NCBI GenBank assembly: GCA_946886475.1
Contig: CAMPIQ010000083.1
Coordinates: 1 to 15,923 of the forward strand
Length of the DNA stretch: 15,923 bases
From: an uncultured Chitinophagales bacterium
GTDB taxonomy: Bacteria > Bacteroidota > Bacteroidia > Chitinophagales > Chitinophagaceae
Direction of reading: 5' to 3'
Below, in pieces: positions 6,297 through 13,720 of the stretch (position 1 is its first letter; each line of letters begins with the position of its first letter). A program made the position numbers and the translations under genes. The notes below the pieces were generated by a model that had not been told where the DNA came from, searched no databases, and worked only from the letters and a program-made list of their open reading frames with translations.

Positions 6297-6791
6297 ATGA
6301 ACATAACAGAAATATTATTTTGGATTCTTTCAGGTATTGCATTGATCAGCGCACTGTTGGTTGTTACCAGTAAGCATCCAGTGTATAGTGTGCTCGCTTT
6401 GATCGTTACTTTCTTTTGTATATCCGGGCACTATATCTTACTGAATGCGCAATTTTTAGCCGTAGTAAATATTATTGTATATGCAGGTGCCATTATGGTA
6501 CTGTTCCTGTTTGTGATCATGCTAATGAATCTCAATAAGGATACCGAACCACAAAAGAACAAATGGCTCAAACTTGCAGGTGCAGTGGCTGGTGGTACCT
6601 TATTACTGGTAATGGTAGCTGCCTTAAAATCAACAGAACAAAGAATGACAGAATTAGGAACAGGCGATATCGGCCTGATACAAAACCTTGGAAAAGTTTT
6701 GTTCACCGATTATGTTGTTCCATTTGAAATAGCCAGTATCCTTTTCCTCAGTGCCATGGTTGGTGCGGTGGTGATAGGGAAAAAAGACTAG
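6297..6791 (+). CDS. nuoJ: NADH-quinone oxidoreductase subunit J (NuoJ membrane subunit)
   Basis: NuoJ is a membrane-arm subunit between NuoH and NuoK and takes part in coupling quinone reduction to proton movement. The 164-residue protein (184 in E. coli) has five hydrophobic segments, at about 5-22, 28-46, 53-77, 91-109 and 141-161. The third contains the conserved FLAVVNIIVYAGAIMVLFLF (53-72), with the pi-bulge helix typical of NuoJ. The loop between segments 4 and 5 is poorly conserved. The start is 16 bases after nuoI, and the stop lies 5 bases before a heptad hairpin that fills the gap to nuoK. Confidence 0.97.
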   Translation: MNITEILFWILSGIALISALLVVTSKHPVYSVLALIVTFFCISGHYILLNAQFLAVVNIIVYAGAIMVLFLFVIMLMNLNKDTEPQKNKWLKLAGAVAGGTLLLVMVAALKSTEQRMTELGTGDIGLIQNLGKVLFTDYVVPFEIASILFLSAMVGAVVIGKKD

Positions 6792-6796
6792 AAAAT

Positions 6797-6852
6797 GCTT
6801 TGAGCTGTGAGCTGCGAGGTCAGCCCACAGCTCAAAGCTCAAAGCTCAAAAT
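6797..6852 (+). repeat. Heptad-repeat hairpin between nuoJ and nuoK
   Basis: Eight 7-base units occupy exactly 56 bases and end at the nuoK ATG (6853). Three units of the form GCTnnGA (6797, 6804, 6811) are followed by units in inverted orientation, including TCAAAGC at 6832 and 6839. Bases 6797-6809 and 6826-6838 form a perfect 13-bp stem. After one A-C mismatch, GCTG (6811-6814) pairs with CAGC (6821-6824), leaving a 6-base loop. This is the most GC-rich and probably the most stable hairpin of the series. No T-run follows, so it could attenuate, stabilise or provide a processing site rather than terminate. Confidence 0.8.
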
Positions 6853-7182
6853 ATGCCCATAAACTATTACATATTTCTATCCATCGCCTTATTTGTTATA
6901 GGCATTATTGGCGTGCTTACACGGCGCAATGCCATCATTGTATTCATGTGTATAGAACTGATGTTGAATGCAGTGAATCTGTTACTTGTTGCATTTTCAA
7001 AAATGCACCATTTTGCCAATTCCTCCAGGGATATCACGGCAGGCAGCGATGGGCAGTTATTTGTTTTTTTTATCATGGTTGTGGCAGCGGCGGAAGTAAG
7101 CGTCGGACTCGCGATCATAGTAATGCTTTACAGGAATACACATTCAGTGGACATTAATTTTTTGAACAGGTTGAAACACTAA
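6853..7182 (+). CDS. nuoK: NADH-quinone oxidoreductase subunit K (NuoK membrane subunit)
   Basis: NuoK is a small Mrp-type membrane subunit of complex I. The 109-residue protein (100 in E. coli) has three hydrophobic segments, at about 5-22, 28-50 and 68-92. The two membrane-buried glutamates needed for proton translocation are present: E35 in [13 protein letters not shown] and E81 in [13 protein letters not shown]. The loop between segments 2 and 3 ([17 protein letters not shown]) is slightly long, as in other Bacteroidota. The ATG abuts the last unit of the heptad array, with no Shine-Dalgarno site. Confidence 0.98.
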   Translation: MPINYYIFLSIALFVIGIIGVLTRRNAIIVFMCIELMLNAVNLLLVAFSKMHHFANSSRDITAGSDGQLFVFFIMVVAAAEVSVGLAIIVMLYRNTHSVDINFLNRLKH

Positions 7183-7265
7183 AAAGTAAAAATTAAAAAT
7201 TTAGTACCGGTTGTACTTTTTTCATTTTGACTTTTGATTTTTGACTTTGCATTTGACTTTGAAGA
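7181..7265 (+). repeat. Heptad-repeat element between nuoK and nuoL
   Basis: The left side has three A-rich units at 7181, 7188 and 7195 (AAAAAGT, AAAAATT twice), the first overlapping the nuoK stop codon. AGTAC (7203-7207) and GTACT (7213-7217) form a small central stem. On the right, units TTTTTCA, TTTTGAC, TTTTGAT and TTTTGAC start at 7218, 7225, 7232 and 7239, followed by 6-base units up to 7263. The left and right arms pair imperfectly, about 16 of 19 positions with a small bulge. The right arm shares an exact 15-mer with 15-29 and 4578-4592. Confidence 0.7.
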
Positions 7266-7266
7266 A

Positions 7267-9159
7267 ATGAAGAACTTAATATTACTCATCCCGCTTTTGC
7301 CTTTTATAGGTTTTCTCATCAATGGCCTGGGAAGGAAGCACCTTTCAAAAACTGCCACCGGTTTGATTGGAAGCGGAACGGTACTCGCTGCTTTTATTCT
7401 AAGCATTGTTGTATTTATAAGGATTGATGAAATCTCCACGATCAATGATGGTGTGTACAAATATTTTGATTTTATCAATATCGGTTCGCTCAATATTCCA
7501 TTTGCCTTCCAGGTTGATCAGCTCACCGCTATATTCCTGTTGATCATTACAGGCGTAGGTTTTTTAATACATGTGTATTCAACAGCCTACATGCACGAAG
7601 AAAAAGGGGAACACTTCGGAAGATATTTTGCCTACCTCAACCTTTTTGTTTTTTCCATGTTGCTGCTCGTAATGGGTGCCAACTTCGTGATCATGTTCAT
7701 TGGCTGGGAAGGGGTAGGTCTTTGTTCCTATTTACTGATCGGATACTGGTTTAAAAGCATCGACTATACCAATGCAGCAAAGAAAGCCTTTGTAATGAAC
7801 CGCATTGGCGACCTTGCATTTTTACTGGCCATATTCTGGCTTATTCAAAAAACCGGGACAACAAATTTTATTGAGATTTTTAAAATTGCCCACAACCTTC
7901 CACCAGCTGATATAACGGGCATAACCATTTTACTTTTTATTGGCGCCACTGGTAAAAGCGCCCAGATACCATTATATACCTGGCTGCCCGATGCCATGGC
8001 CGGTCCAACACCTGTTTCAGCGCTGATCCATGCAGCAACCATGGTTACTGCGGGTATTTACATGATAGCAAGAAGCCATGCATTATACGAACATGCAGCG
8101 CTTACCAATAACATCATTGCCATCATTGGGGCAGCTACGGCCATTTTTGCGGCTACCATTGCCATGAAACAAAATGATATTAAAAAAGTGCTGGCTTATT
8201 CAACGGTTAGCCAGCTTGGATATATGTTTCTGGCACTGGGCAGTGGCGCTTATGTAGCTGCCGTGTTTCATGTAATGACGCATGCCTTTTTTAAGGCCTT
8301 GTTGTTCCTTGGATCGGGTTCGGTAATTCATGCCATGAGTGGCCAGCAGGATATCAGGTTTATGGGTGGATTAAAAAAGAAATTAAAAATAACCTACGCA
8401 ACCTTCCTGGTTGGTTGCATAGCCATTGCCGGAATATTCCCCTTGTCGGGTTTCTTTTCCAAGGACGCCATATTACTGGCTGCATTTGAGAAGAATATTA
8501 TTCTTTATGTAGTAGGTGTCATTACAGCGGGTCTCACTGCATTTTATATGTTCAGGCTTTTGTTCATAACCTTCTCAGGCGGTTTCAGGGGAACAGAAGA
8601 ACAAAGACACCATGTGCATGAAAGTCCTGCGGCCATGACCATTCCCCTGGTTATTCTTGCTATATTATCCATTGCAGGAGGTTTTATAGGGATTCCTGAA
8701 ATTTTTGTGCAGGGATGGGACAGGCTCGGTGCATTCCTTTCCGGAGCAGAAATTAAAAATATAAAGCATGATGCACCGGTATCGCATGCTACCGAATACA
8801 TATTGATGGCATTAACAACAGTAGTGGCTGTAGTAGCCATCATCATTGCCTGGCTGAGATACAGGAATTACAGGGAAGAGCAGCCAACCGCCATTGGAAA
8901 AGTGCTGGAGAACAAATGGTATGTGGATGAATTGTATGATAAGATTTTTGTGAAACCTGTGAACAGGCTGGGTATTGTTGCCGACAGGTTCCTTGAACGA
9001 AGCGGGATTGATTTCATTGTAAATGGGATTGGCCGTCTTGTAAATTATGGTGGAAGGCAGATGCGCTGGTTGCAAAGCGGACAAATAGGAAGTTATGTGC
9101 TTCTTATGGTGATCAGCATGGTTTTGTTTTTTGTGATACAGTTTTTTTTAAAGAAGTAA
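7267..9159 (+). CDS. nuoL: NADH-quinone oxidoreductase subunit L (NuoL, antiporter-like proton pump)
   Basis: NuoL is the distal antiporter-like subunit of the membrane arm, with the long lateral helix. I start at ATG 7267, after GAAGAA: the frame is open back to TTG 7234, but that part only translates the heptad array. The protein then has 630 residues (613 in E. coli). Functional residues are in place: E148 in GWEGVG (TM5), K230 in GATGKSAQIPLYTWLPDAM (TM7) and H255 in SALIHAATMV (TM8), matching E. coli E144, K229 and H254. About 16 membrane segments can be seen. The C-terminal part contains the lateral helix region with NKWYVDELYDKIFVKP. The gene is complete and ends at the GC-type heptad array before nuoM. 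Confidence 0.98.
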   Translation: MKNLILLIPLLPFIGFLINGLGRKHLSKTATGLIGSGTVLAAFILSIVVFIRIDEISTINDGVYKYFDFINIGSLNIPFAFQVDQLTAIFLLIITGVGFLIHVYSTAYMHEEKGEHFGRYFAYLNLFVFSMLLLVMGANFVIMFIGWEGVGLCSYLLIGYWFKSIDYTNAAKKAFVMNRIGDLAFLLAIFWLIQKTGTTNFIEIFKIAHNLPPADITGITILLFIGATGKSAQIPLYTWLPDAMAGPTPVSALIHAATMVTAGIYMIARSHALYEHAALTNNIIAIIGAATAIFAATIAMKQNDIKKVLAYSTVSQLGYMFLALGSGAYVAAVFHVMTHAFFKALLFLGSGSVIHAMSGQQDIRFMGGLKKKLKITYATFLVGCIAIAGIFPLSGFFSKDAILLAAFEKNIILYVVGVITAGLTAFYMFRLLFITFSGGFRGTEEQRHHVHESPAAMTIPLVILAILSIAGGFIGIPEIFVQGWDRLGAFLSGAEIKNIKHDAPVSHATEYILMALTTVVAVVAIIIAWLRYRNYREEQPTAIGKVLENKWYVDELYDKIFVKPVNRLGIVADRFLERSGIDFIVNGIGRLVNYGGRQMRWLQSGQIGSYVLLMVISMVLFFVIQFFLKK

Positions 9160-9201
9160 GCCGGTGGCCGATGGCCATTAGCTGTTAGCTTATAGCTTTT
9201 T
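9160..9201 (+). repeat. GC-type heptad array between nuoL and nuoM, six units
   Basis: Directly after the nuoL stop codon there are six uninterrupted 7-base units at 9160, 9167, 9174, 9181, 9188 and 9195, every one beginning GCC or GCT, with drifting bases at positions 4-7. One T separates the last unit from the nuoM ATG (9203). Unlike the other elements, this array has only direct units and no long inverted arm; TGGCCGATGGCCA (9165-9177) makes a small 5-bp stem. The unit GCCATTA is shared with 969-975. Confidence 0.75.
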
Positions 9202-9202
9202 T

Positions 9203-10687
9203 ATGATCGTATTATTAATTTTCCTGGTTCCCTTATTAAGCGGCCTGTTTGCATTCTTTTTGAAAAAAGATATGGCCGTACGCAGCCTTGCGTTGATCTC
9301 ATCTTTCATCACGCTTGCACTCACCCTTGTGGCCCTTTCTATTGGTAAACCGGAGCAACTTGTTTTTCATGCGGACTGGATGGGAAGTCTGGGAAGTTCC
9401 TTTTCACTGGAGCTGGATGGAATGTCGCAAATGCTTTGCCTGCTTACCGCAGTTTCATATCCTATAATTCTGATCTCAACCTGGAGGTCATCTTATACCA
9501 GGCCTAATAATTTTTTCGCCTTGATGCTGCTTACCCAGGCCGGGCTTTTGGGTGTGTTTACGGCAACTGATGCCTTATTATTTTATTTCTTCTGGGAACT
9601 GGCACTGGTACCTGTTTATTTTTTATGTTCCGGGTGGGGAGGTGAAAAAAGGATAGCGGTCACATTTAAATTTTTCATTTACACTTTCACCGGATCTGTA
9701 CTGATGCTTGTGGGTCTGCTTTATATTTATTTCCAGACACCCGACCGTTCATTTTCACTGGAATCTTTTTATGCGCTTGATCTGGCCAGTTCACTTGGCG
9801 GTACAACCCAATCCTTGCTGTTCTGGATATTATTTATTGCATTTGCCATCAAGATGCCCGTGTTCCCATTTCATACCTGGCAACCGGATACATATGAACA
9901 GTCGCCCACTGCTGTTACAATGGTTTTAAGTGGCATCATGGTTAAAATGGGTGTGTTTGCAGTGATCCGGTGGGTATTGCCGGTTCTTCCTTTATCAGCT
10001 TATGCCTGGGGAGATGTGGTTATGAGCCTGGCCGTTGCGGGAATTATTTATGCTTCCATTATTGCAATACAGCAGGATGATCTGAAAAGACTGATCGCTT
10101 ATTCATCCATTGCACATATAGGTTTGATGGCCACCGCCATTTTTGCAGAAACGGAAAGCGGTTTCCAGGGTGTGATGATCCAGATGTTCAGTCATGGTAT
10201 CAACATCATAGGGTTATGGATACTGGCGGAAATAATTGAACGGCAGTTTAAAACCAGGAAACTTTCGGGGCTGGGTGGAATTGCTCAAAAGGCGCCTGCA
10301 CTGGCAACACTTCTGGTAATAGTATCACTTGCCAATATTGCCCTGCCCCTGACCAATGGATTCATTGGCGAATTTCTAATGTTCAATGGCATCTGGAATT
10401 CTACGGTTACCCGTTTCAGTGGTGTATTTACGGCTATCGCCATCATCAGTATCATACTGGCCGCCGTATATACACTGAACATGATTCAAAAAGTGTTTTT
10501 TGGAGATACCAATACCATAACGGGTAATACAAAGGAGATACATGTTAATGAAAAGCTGGCTTTGTCCGTTATTGTTTTACTGATCATTGTTTTTGGCGTT
10601 TACCCGCAACCTTTATTGAACCTGACAGATGGTTTTGTAGAAAACCTGTTGAAGGACATAAATGTTGCACCCATGTTTTTAAAATAA
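9203..10687 (+). CDS. nuoM: NADH-quinone oxidoreductase subunit M (NuoM, antiporter-like proton pump)
   Basis: NuoM is the second antiporter-like pump subunit. The 494-residue length is close to the family (509 in E. coli), with about 14 hydrophobic segments. The key residues are E132 in FFWELALVPVYFLCSGWGG (TM5), K217 in AFAIKMPVFPFHTWQPDTY (TM7) and K248 in LSGIMVKMG (TM8), equivalent to E. coli E144, K234 and K265. The ATG follows the GC-type heptad array and a short T-run without a Shine-Dalgarno site. The stop at 10685-10687 is one base before the nuoN start, so the two genes are probably translationally coupled. Confidence 0.98.
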   Translation: MIVLLIFLVPLLSGLFAFFLKKDMAVRSLALISSFITLALTLVALSIGKPEQLVFHADWMGSLGSSFSLELDGMSQMLCLLTAVSYPIILISTWRSSYTRPNNFFALMLLTQAGLLGVFTATDALLFYFFWELALVPVYFLCSGWGGEKRIAVTFKFFIYTFTGSVLMLVGLLYIYFQTPDRSFSLESFYALDLASSLGGTTQSLLFWILFIAFAIKMPVFPFHTWQPDTYEQSPTAVTMVLSGIMVKMGVFAVIRWVLPVLPLSAYAWGDVVMSLAVAGIIYASIIAIQQDDLKRLIAYSSIAHIGLMATAIFAETESGFQGVMIQMFSHGINIIGLWILAEIIERQFKTRKLSGLGGIAQKAPALATLLVIVSLANIALPLTNGFIGEFLMFNGIWNSTVTRFSGVFTAIAIISIILAAVYTLNMIQKVFFGDTNTITGNTKEIHVNEKLALSVIVLLIIVFGVYPQPLLNLTDGFVENLLKDINVAPMFLK

Positions 10688-10688
10688 T

Positions 10689-12077
10689 ATGAACACATTA
10701 ATCATAATAGCATTAAGCGGAGTACTGATGATGTTCAGCGGATTTATGCTGAGATCAAAAACCGGCATAAGAACCCTGGCGCTGGTATTGTTGTTTGCCG
10801 CCATTGTTATGAACCTGCTTGAATTAAGAGGAATTACCCTTTTTGATATTGATACGAACGGCATGCTTGACTTTGATGGAAGCGACGGTCGTTTTGCTTT
10901 GTTATTTACACTTGTTGTCAATGTTTCAACCTTTGCATTTTTTCTTTTGTCAGCAAAGGACATGGAGAAAGTAGGCCTGAACTACAGCGATTATTTCGCA
11001 CTTATCTTTTTTATATTGAGTGGTGTTGTTTTAGCCGCATCGTTCAAATCTTTGCTGATGTTATTCCTTGGTATAGAGATCATTTCAATACCGCTTTATA
11101 TACTTACCGGGAGTGCAAAGCACAACCTCAAAAGCAATGAAGCCTCGCTCAAGTATTTTTTAATGGGCTCATTTTCCACCGGATTAATGCTCATGGGCAT
11201 AGCGCTTGTTTACGGAGCCACTGGTACATTTTACACTGGTGTTAGTTATGCTTTCGGAGATGAAAAGGTTCCGGTGTTGTTAATTGCAGGCATGATGATG
11301 CTCTTATTTTCCATGTCGTTTAAGGTGAGTGCGGCCCCCTTCCATTTCTGGACGCCCGATGTATATGATGGAGCCCCAACTGTTTTCACATCATTTATGG
11401 CCACTATAGTAAAAGTGGCAGGGTTCATAGCTTTTATGCGGTTGTTTGAAGATGCATTTGGCCAGATACAATCGGAATGGAAATTAGTGGTATCCCTGGT
11501 TGCAGCCGCCACTTTATTCATTGGAAATATTACTGCAGTATTTCAGCAGAGTGTAAAAAGGATGCTGGCTTATTCCAGTATCTCCCAGGCAGGTTTTATG
11601 ATGCTGGCCATTTTTGCCATGAATGCAGACGCAAAAGAAGGGTTGATACTGTATGCAGGTGCTTATTCGCTGGCCACCATTGGGATCTTTGGAGTGCTGG
11701 CAAAAATGAGCGACATGAGCTTTGATGCTTTCAATGGTTTTGCAAAACAGGAACCCGTTATAGCAGGAACATTGGTAATTTTTCTGCTTTCACTGGCAGG
11801 CATTCCATTGACAGCAGGTTTTCTCTCCAAATTTTACATGCTCAAAGCAACCATCAACGCCGGAAGCGTGTGGCTTGCCGTATTTGCCGTATTAATGGCT
11901 GCAGTGAGTGTTTATTATTATTTCCGGCTCATACAGGCTATGTACTTTAAAAATGGCACCACCACCATTCCTCATATGTCGCAGGGATTCAGGTATACCA
12001 TGATTTGCCTTGCGGTGGTTACCATTGTTTTGGGCGTATTCCCTAACCTGCTTACCAACTGGCTGTACTTTTCATAA
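10689..12077 (+). CDS. nuoN: NADH-quinone oxidoreductase subunit N (NuoN, antiporter-like proton pump)
   Basis: NuoN is the third antiporter-like subunit and the last nuo gene. The protein has 462 residues (485 in E. coli) and about 14 membrane segments. Buried charges are conserved: E130 in LFLGIEIISIPLYIL (TM5), K155 in EASLKYFLMGSF, K212 in FKVSAAPFHFWTPDVYDGAP (TM7) and K242 in IVKVAGF (TM8). The YSSISQAGFMML segment typical of TM10 is present. The start codon is one base after the nuoM stop. The stop at 12075-12077 is followed by a heptad inverted-repeat region that probably marks the operon end. Confidence 0.97.
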   Translation: MNTLIIIALSGVLMMFSGFMLRSKTGIRTLALVLLFAAIVMNLLELRGITLFDIDTNGMLDFDGSDGRFALLFTLVVNVSTFAFFLLSAKDMEKVGLNYSDYFALIFFILSGVVLAASFKSLLMLFLGIEIISIPLYILTGSAKHNLKSNEASLKYFLMGSFSTGLMLMGIALVYGATGTFYTGVSYAFGDEKVPVLLIAGMMMLLFSMSFKVSAAPFHFWTPDVYDGAPTVFTSFMATIVKVAGFIAFMRLFEDAFGQIQSEWKLVVSLVAAATLFIGNITAVFQQSVKRMLAYSSISQAGFMMLAIFAMNADAKEGLILYAGAYSLATIGIFGVLAKMSDMSFDAFNGFAKQEPVIAGTLVIFLLSLAGIPLTAGFLSKFYMLKATINAGSVWLAVFAVLMAAVSVYYYFRLIQAMYFKNGTTTIPHMSQGFRYTMICLAVVTIVLGVFPNLLTNWLYFS

Positions 12078-12091
12078 AATAATATTGGGAT

Positions 12092-12214
12092 AGTTCTTAG
12101 TTCATAGTAGAGTTCAAAGTTCAAAATCGGTGCACTTTATTTATATAGTGGTGTCATTTATCTGAATGATCTCTGCCAGGAAATGTTTTGAACTTTGAAC
12201 TTTGAACTCTGAAC
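12092..12214 (+). repeat. Heptad inverted repeat with 59-base loop, downstream of nuoN
   Basis: The left arm has AGTTC motifs at 12092, 12099, 12111 and 12118 (spacing 7, 12, 7; one 5-base unit, AGTAG, interrupts the series). The right arm has GAAC at 12190, 12197, 12204 and 12211, exactly every 7 bases. 12111-12126 and 12186-12201 form a perfect 16-bp stem. The 59-base loop (12127-12185) shows no ORF or known motif. The layout is that of the nuoF-nuoG insertion but with a short, empty loop. It fills most of the 168-base gap before the permease gene. Confidence 0.75.
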
Positions 12215-12230
12215 GAATCAAGTAACTTTA
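12201..12230 (+). promoter_or_regulatory. Candidate promoter of the ABC permease gene
   Basis: TTTG (12201-12204) and TAACTTTA (12223-12230) are separated by 18 bases and resemble the Bacteroidota -33/-7 pair TTTG and TAnnTTTG (seven of eight at -7). TCCGGCC follows, similar to the sequence often found at starts in this phylum. The -33 element would be part of a heptad unit in the right arm. The leader before the ATG at 12246 would be under 15 bases. Confidence 0.4.
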
Positions 12231-12245
12231 TCCGGCCTGTTTTAT

Positions 12246-13517
12246 ATGAGGATATCAGATGTATTATCGCTTGCATTCCGCACTATTAAAAGCAATAAGC
12301 TTCGAACGGGAATTACCATAGCCATAATAGCTTTTGGCATCATGGCTTTAATTGGCATCATCACCGCCATACAGGCCATGAACCAGAAGCTCACCGAAAG
12401 CTTTTCCCAAATGGGTTCCAATGGGTTTACCATCCGCTATAAGGAAAGGAATTTGCGTATAGGTAATAACGGCAATGATGTAAAACTTTCCAGGAAGGGA
12501 GCAAAAAAGCAAAAAGTTTCAAATCTTGATAAACGCATTACTGAAGATGAAGCTGAAAGGTTCATTGAATATTATGAATTTCCGGCCATAGCCGGTATAT
12601 CAACATTTGGAGGAAGAGACGCTATTGTTTCTTACCAGTCAAGGAAAACCAGCCCGAATGTTTTCATGTTTGGAGGTGATGAATACTATCTCGATTTAAA
12701 TGGATTTGACCTGGCTGCGGGACGCAACTTCAGCAGGCAGGAAATTTCATCAGCGCAAAATGTTTGCATCCTTGGCTATGATGTTGCTGAAAAATTATTC
12801 AGGCTGGATGCTGCAATGGCCGTGAGCCATATAGTACGCATCAATGAAGTTCCCTACCGTGTTATCGGAGTATTAAACAGCAGGGGGTCATCTTTTGGAT
12901 TCAGCCGCGATAATATTGTGGTCATCGGGTACAGGAACATCAAAAAATATTTTGATGCGGGATCGTATACCATTGGTGTTAAAACAAATGATCTCAACCA
13001 GGTGGAGAACGGGATGGGTGAAGCGGAAGCAGTTTTCAGGGCAGTGAGAAAGCTGGATGCCATTGAGGAAAGTAATTTTAGTGTAGAGCGCAGCGACAGT
13101 ATTGCTGAAAAGGCCATCAACGTACTTGGATTTTTAACTGCTGCCATCATTGTCATTGGATTTATTACCCTCATTGGTTCTTCAATAGGGTTGATGAATA
13201 TTATGCTGGTATCTGTATCTGAAAGGACCAGGGAAGTGGGTTTGATAAAAGCCATTGGCGGTAAAAGTAAAAGTGTAAGACAGCAGTTTCTTTACGAAGC
13301 TGTATTGATCAGTTTTATGGGAGCCATACTGGGTATAATACTTGGAGTTTTTGTCGGCAACCTGTTCTCCATGGTATTGGATACGGGCTTTGTGGTTCCG
13401 TGGCGCTGGGTTTTATATGGAGTGGTGCTCTGTACCATTGTGGGATTGCTGGCGGGCTTATATCCGGCACTCAAGGCGGGGAAGCTGAACCCTATACAGG
13501 CTTTGAGATATGAGTAA
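12246..13517 (+). CDS. ABC transporter permease, FtsX/MacB family
   Basis: The 423-residue protein is an inner-membrane permease of the MacB/LolCE/FtsX type (type VII ABC superfamily), which uses ATP hydrolysis to drive work in the periplasm rather than transport through the membrane. TM1 is at about 21-45, followed by a MacB-like periplasmic core (about 46-285). TM2 is at about 293-322, TM3 at 352-378 and TM4 at 386-410. The family coupling segment SERTREVGLIKAIGGKSKSV (325-344) and the C-terminal LNPIQALRYE (414-423) are typical. No ATPase gene is adjacent in this window; the genes on both sides are nuoN and exbB. The substrate (lipoprotein, antimicrobial or other) cannot be told. It has its own candidate promoter and is probably not part of the nuo operon. 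Confidence 0.93.
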   Translation: MRISDVLSLAFRTIKSNKLRTGITIAIIAFGIMALIGIITAIQAMNQKLTESFSQMGSNGFTIRYKERNLRIGNNGNDVKLSRKGAKKQKVSNLDKRITEDEAERFIEYYEFPAIAGISTFGGRDAIVSYQSRKTSPNVFMFGGDEYYLDLNGFDLAAGRNFSRQEISSAQNVCILGYDVAEKLFRLDAAMAVSHIVRINEVPYRVIGVLNSRGSSFGFSRDNIVVIGYRNIKKYFDAGSYTIGVKTNDLNQVENGMGEAEAVFRAVRKLDAIEESNFSVERSDSIAEKAINVLGFLTAAIIVIGFITLIGSSIGLMNIMLVSVSERTREVGLIKAIGGKSKSVRQQFLYEAVLISFMGAILGIILGVFVGNLFSMVLDTGFVVPWRWVLYGVVLCTIVGLLAGLYPALKAGKLNPIQALRYE

Positions 13518-13660
13518 CGGTGCCGGAACCCATCTTAATAAATTATGATCTTTAAAAATACAAGATATACCTACCTTTAAAACGGAGCAGGATATGAAAT
13601 TTTTTTGGGTAAACTTGCTGGAAATTACAGGCTATATAAACAATCAATGCTTTTTTTCAG

Positions 13661-13668
13661 TAGAATTG
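13661..13668 (+). promoter_or_regulatory. Weak -7-like box upstream of exbB
   Basis: The 203-base gap 13518-13720 contains TAGAATTG at 13661-13668, seven of eight to TAnnTTTG, but no TTG at the right distance upstream. A second box, TACCTTTA (13572-13579), has TTTA 17 bases before it. Either could start the exbB-exbD-exbD transcript. The A/T-rich leader just before the ATG (13690-13720) is typical for well-expressed genes of this phylum. Nothing else was recognised in the gap. Confidence 0.2.
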
Positions 13669-13720
13669 TGACCCCAAGTTTAAACTCTGATTAAAAAATT
13701 AAAATTTAAAAATTACAATC

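Noticed and set aside
6807..7157. 116-codon + strand frame overlapping nuoK
   Set aside because: It is out of frame with the clearly conserved nuoK and starts inside the heptad hairpin; the Cys/His-rich translation is typical of a shifted frame.
7234..7266. Longer nuoL start at TTG 7234
   Set aside because: The additional 11 residues translate the heptad array; ATG 7267 with GAAGAA before it gives the usual NuoL N-terminus.
1..12214. CRISPR-like reading of the repeated short units
   Set aside because: Units are 7 bases and contiguous, without spacers, and differ between loci. There are no cas genes.
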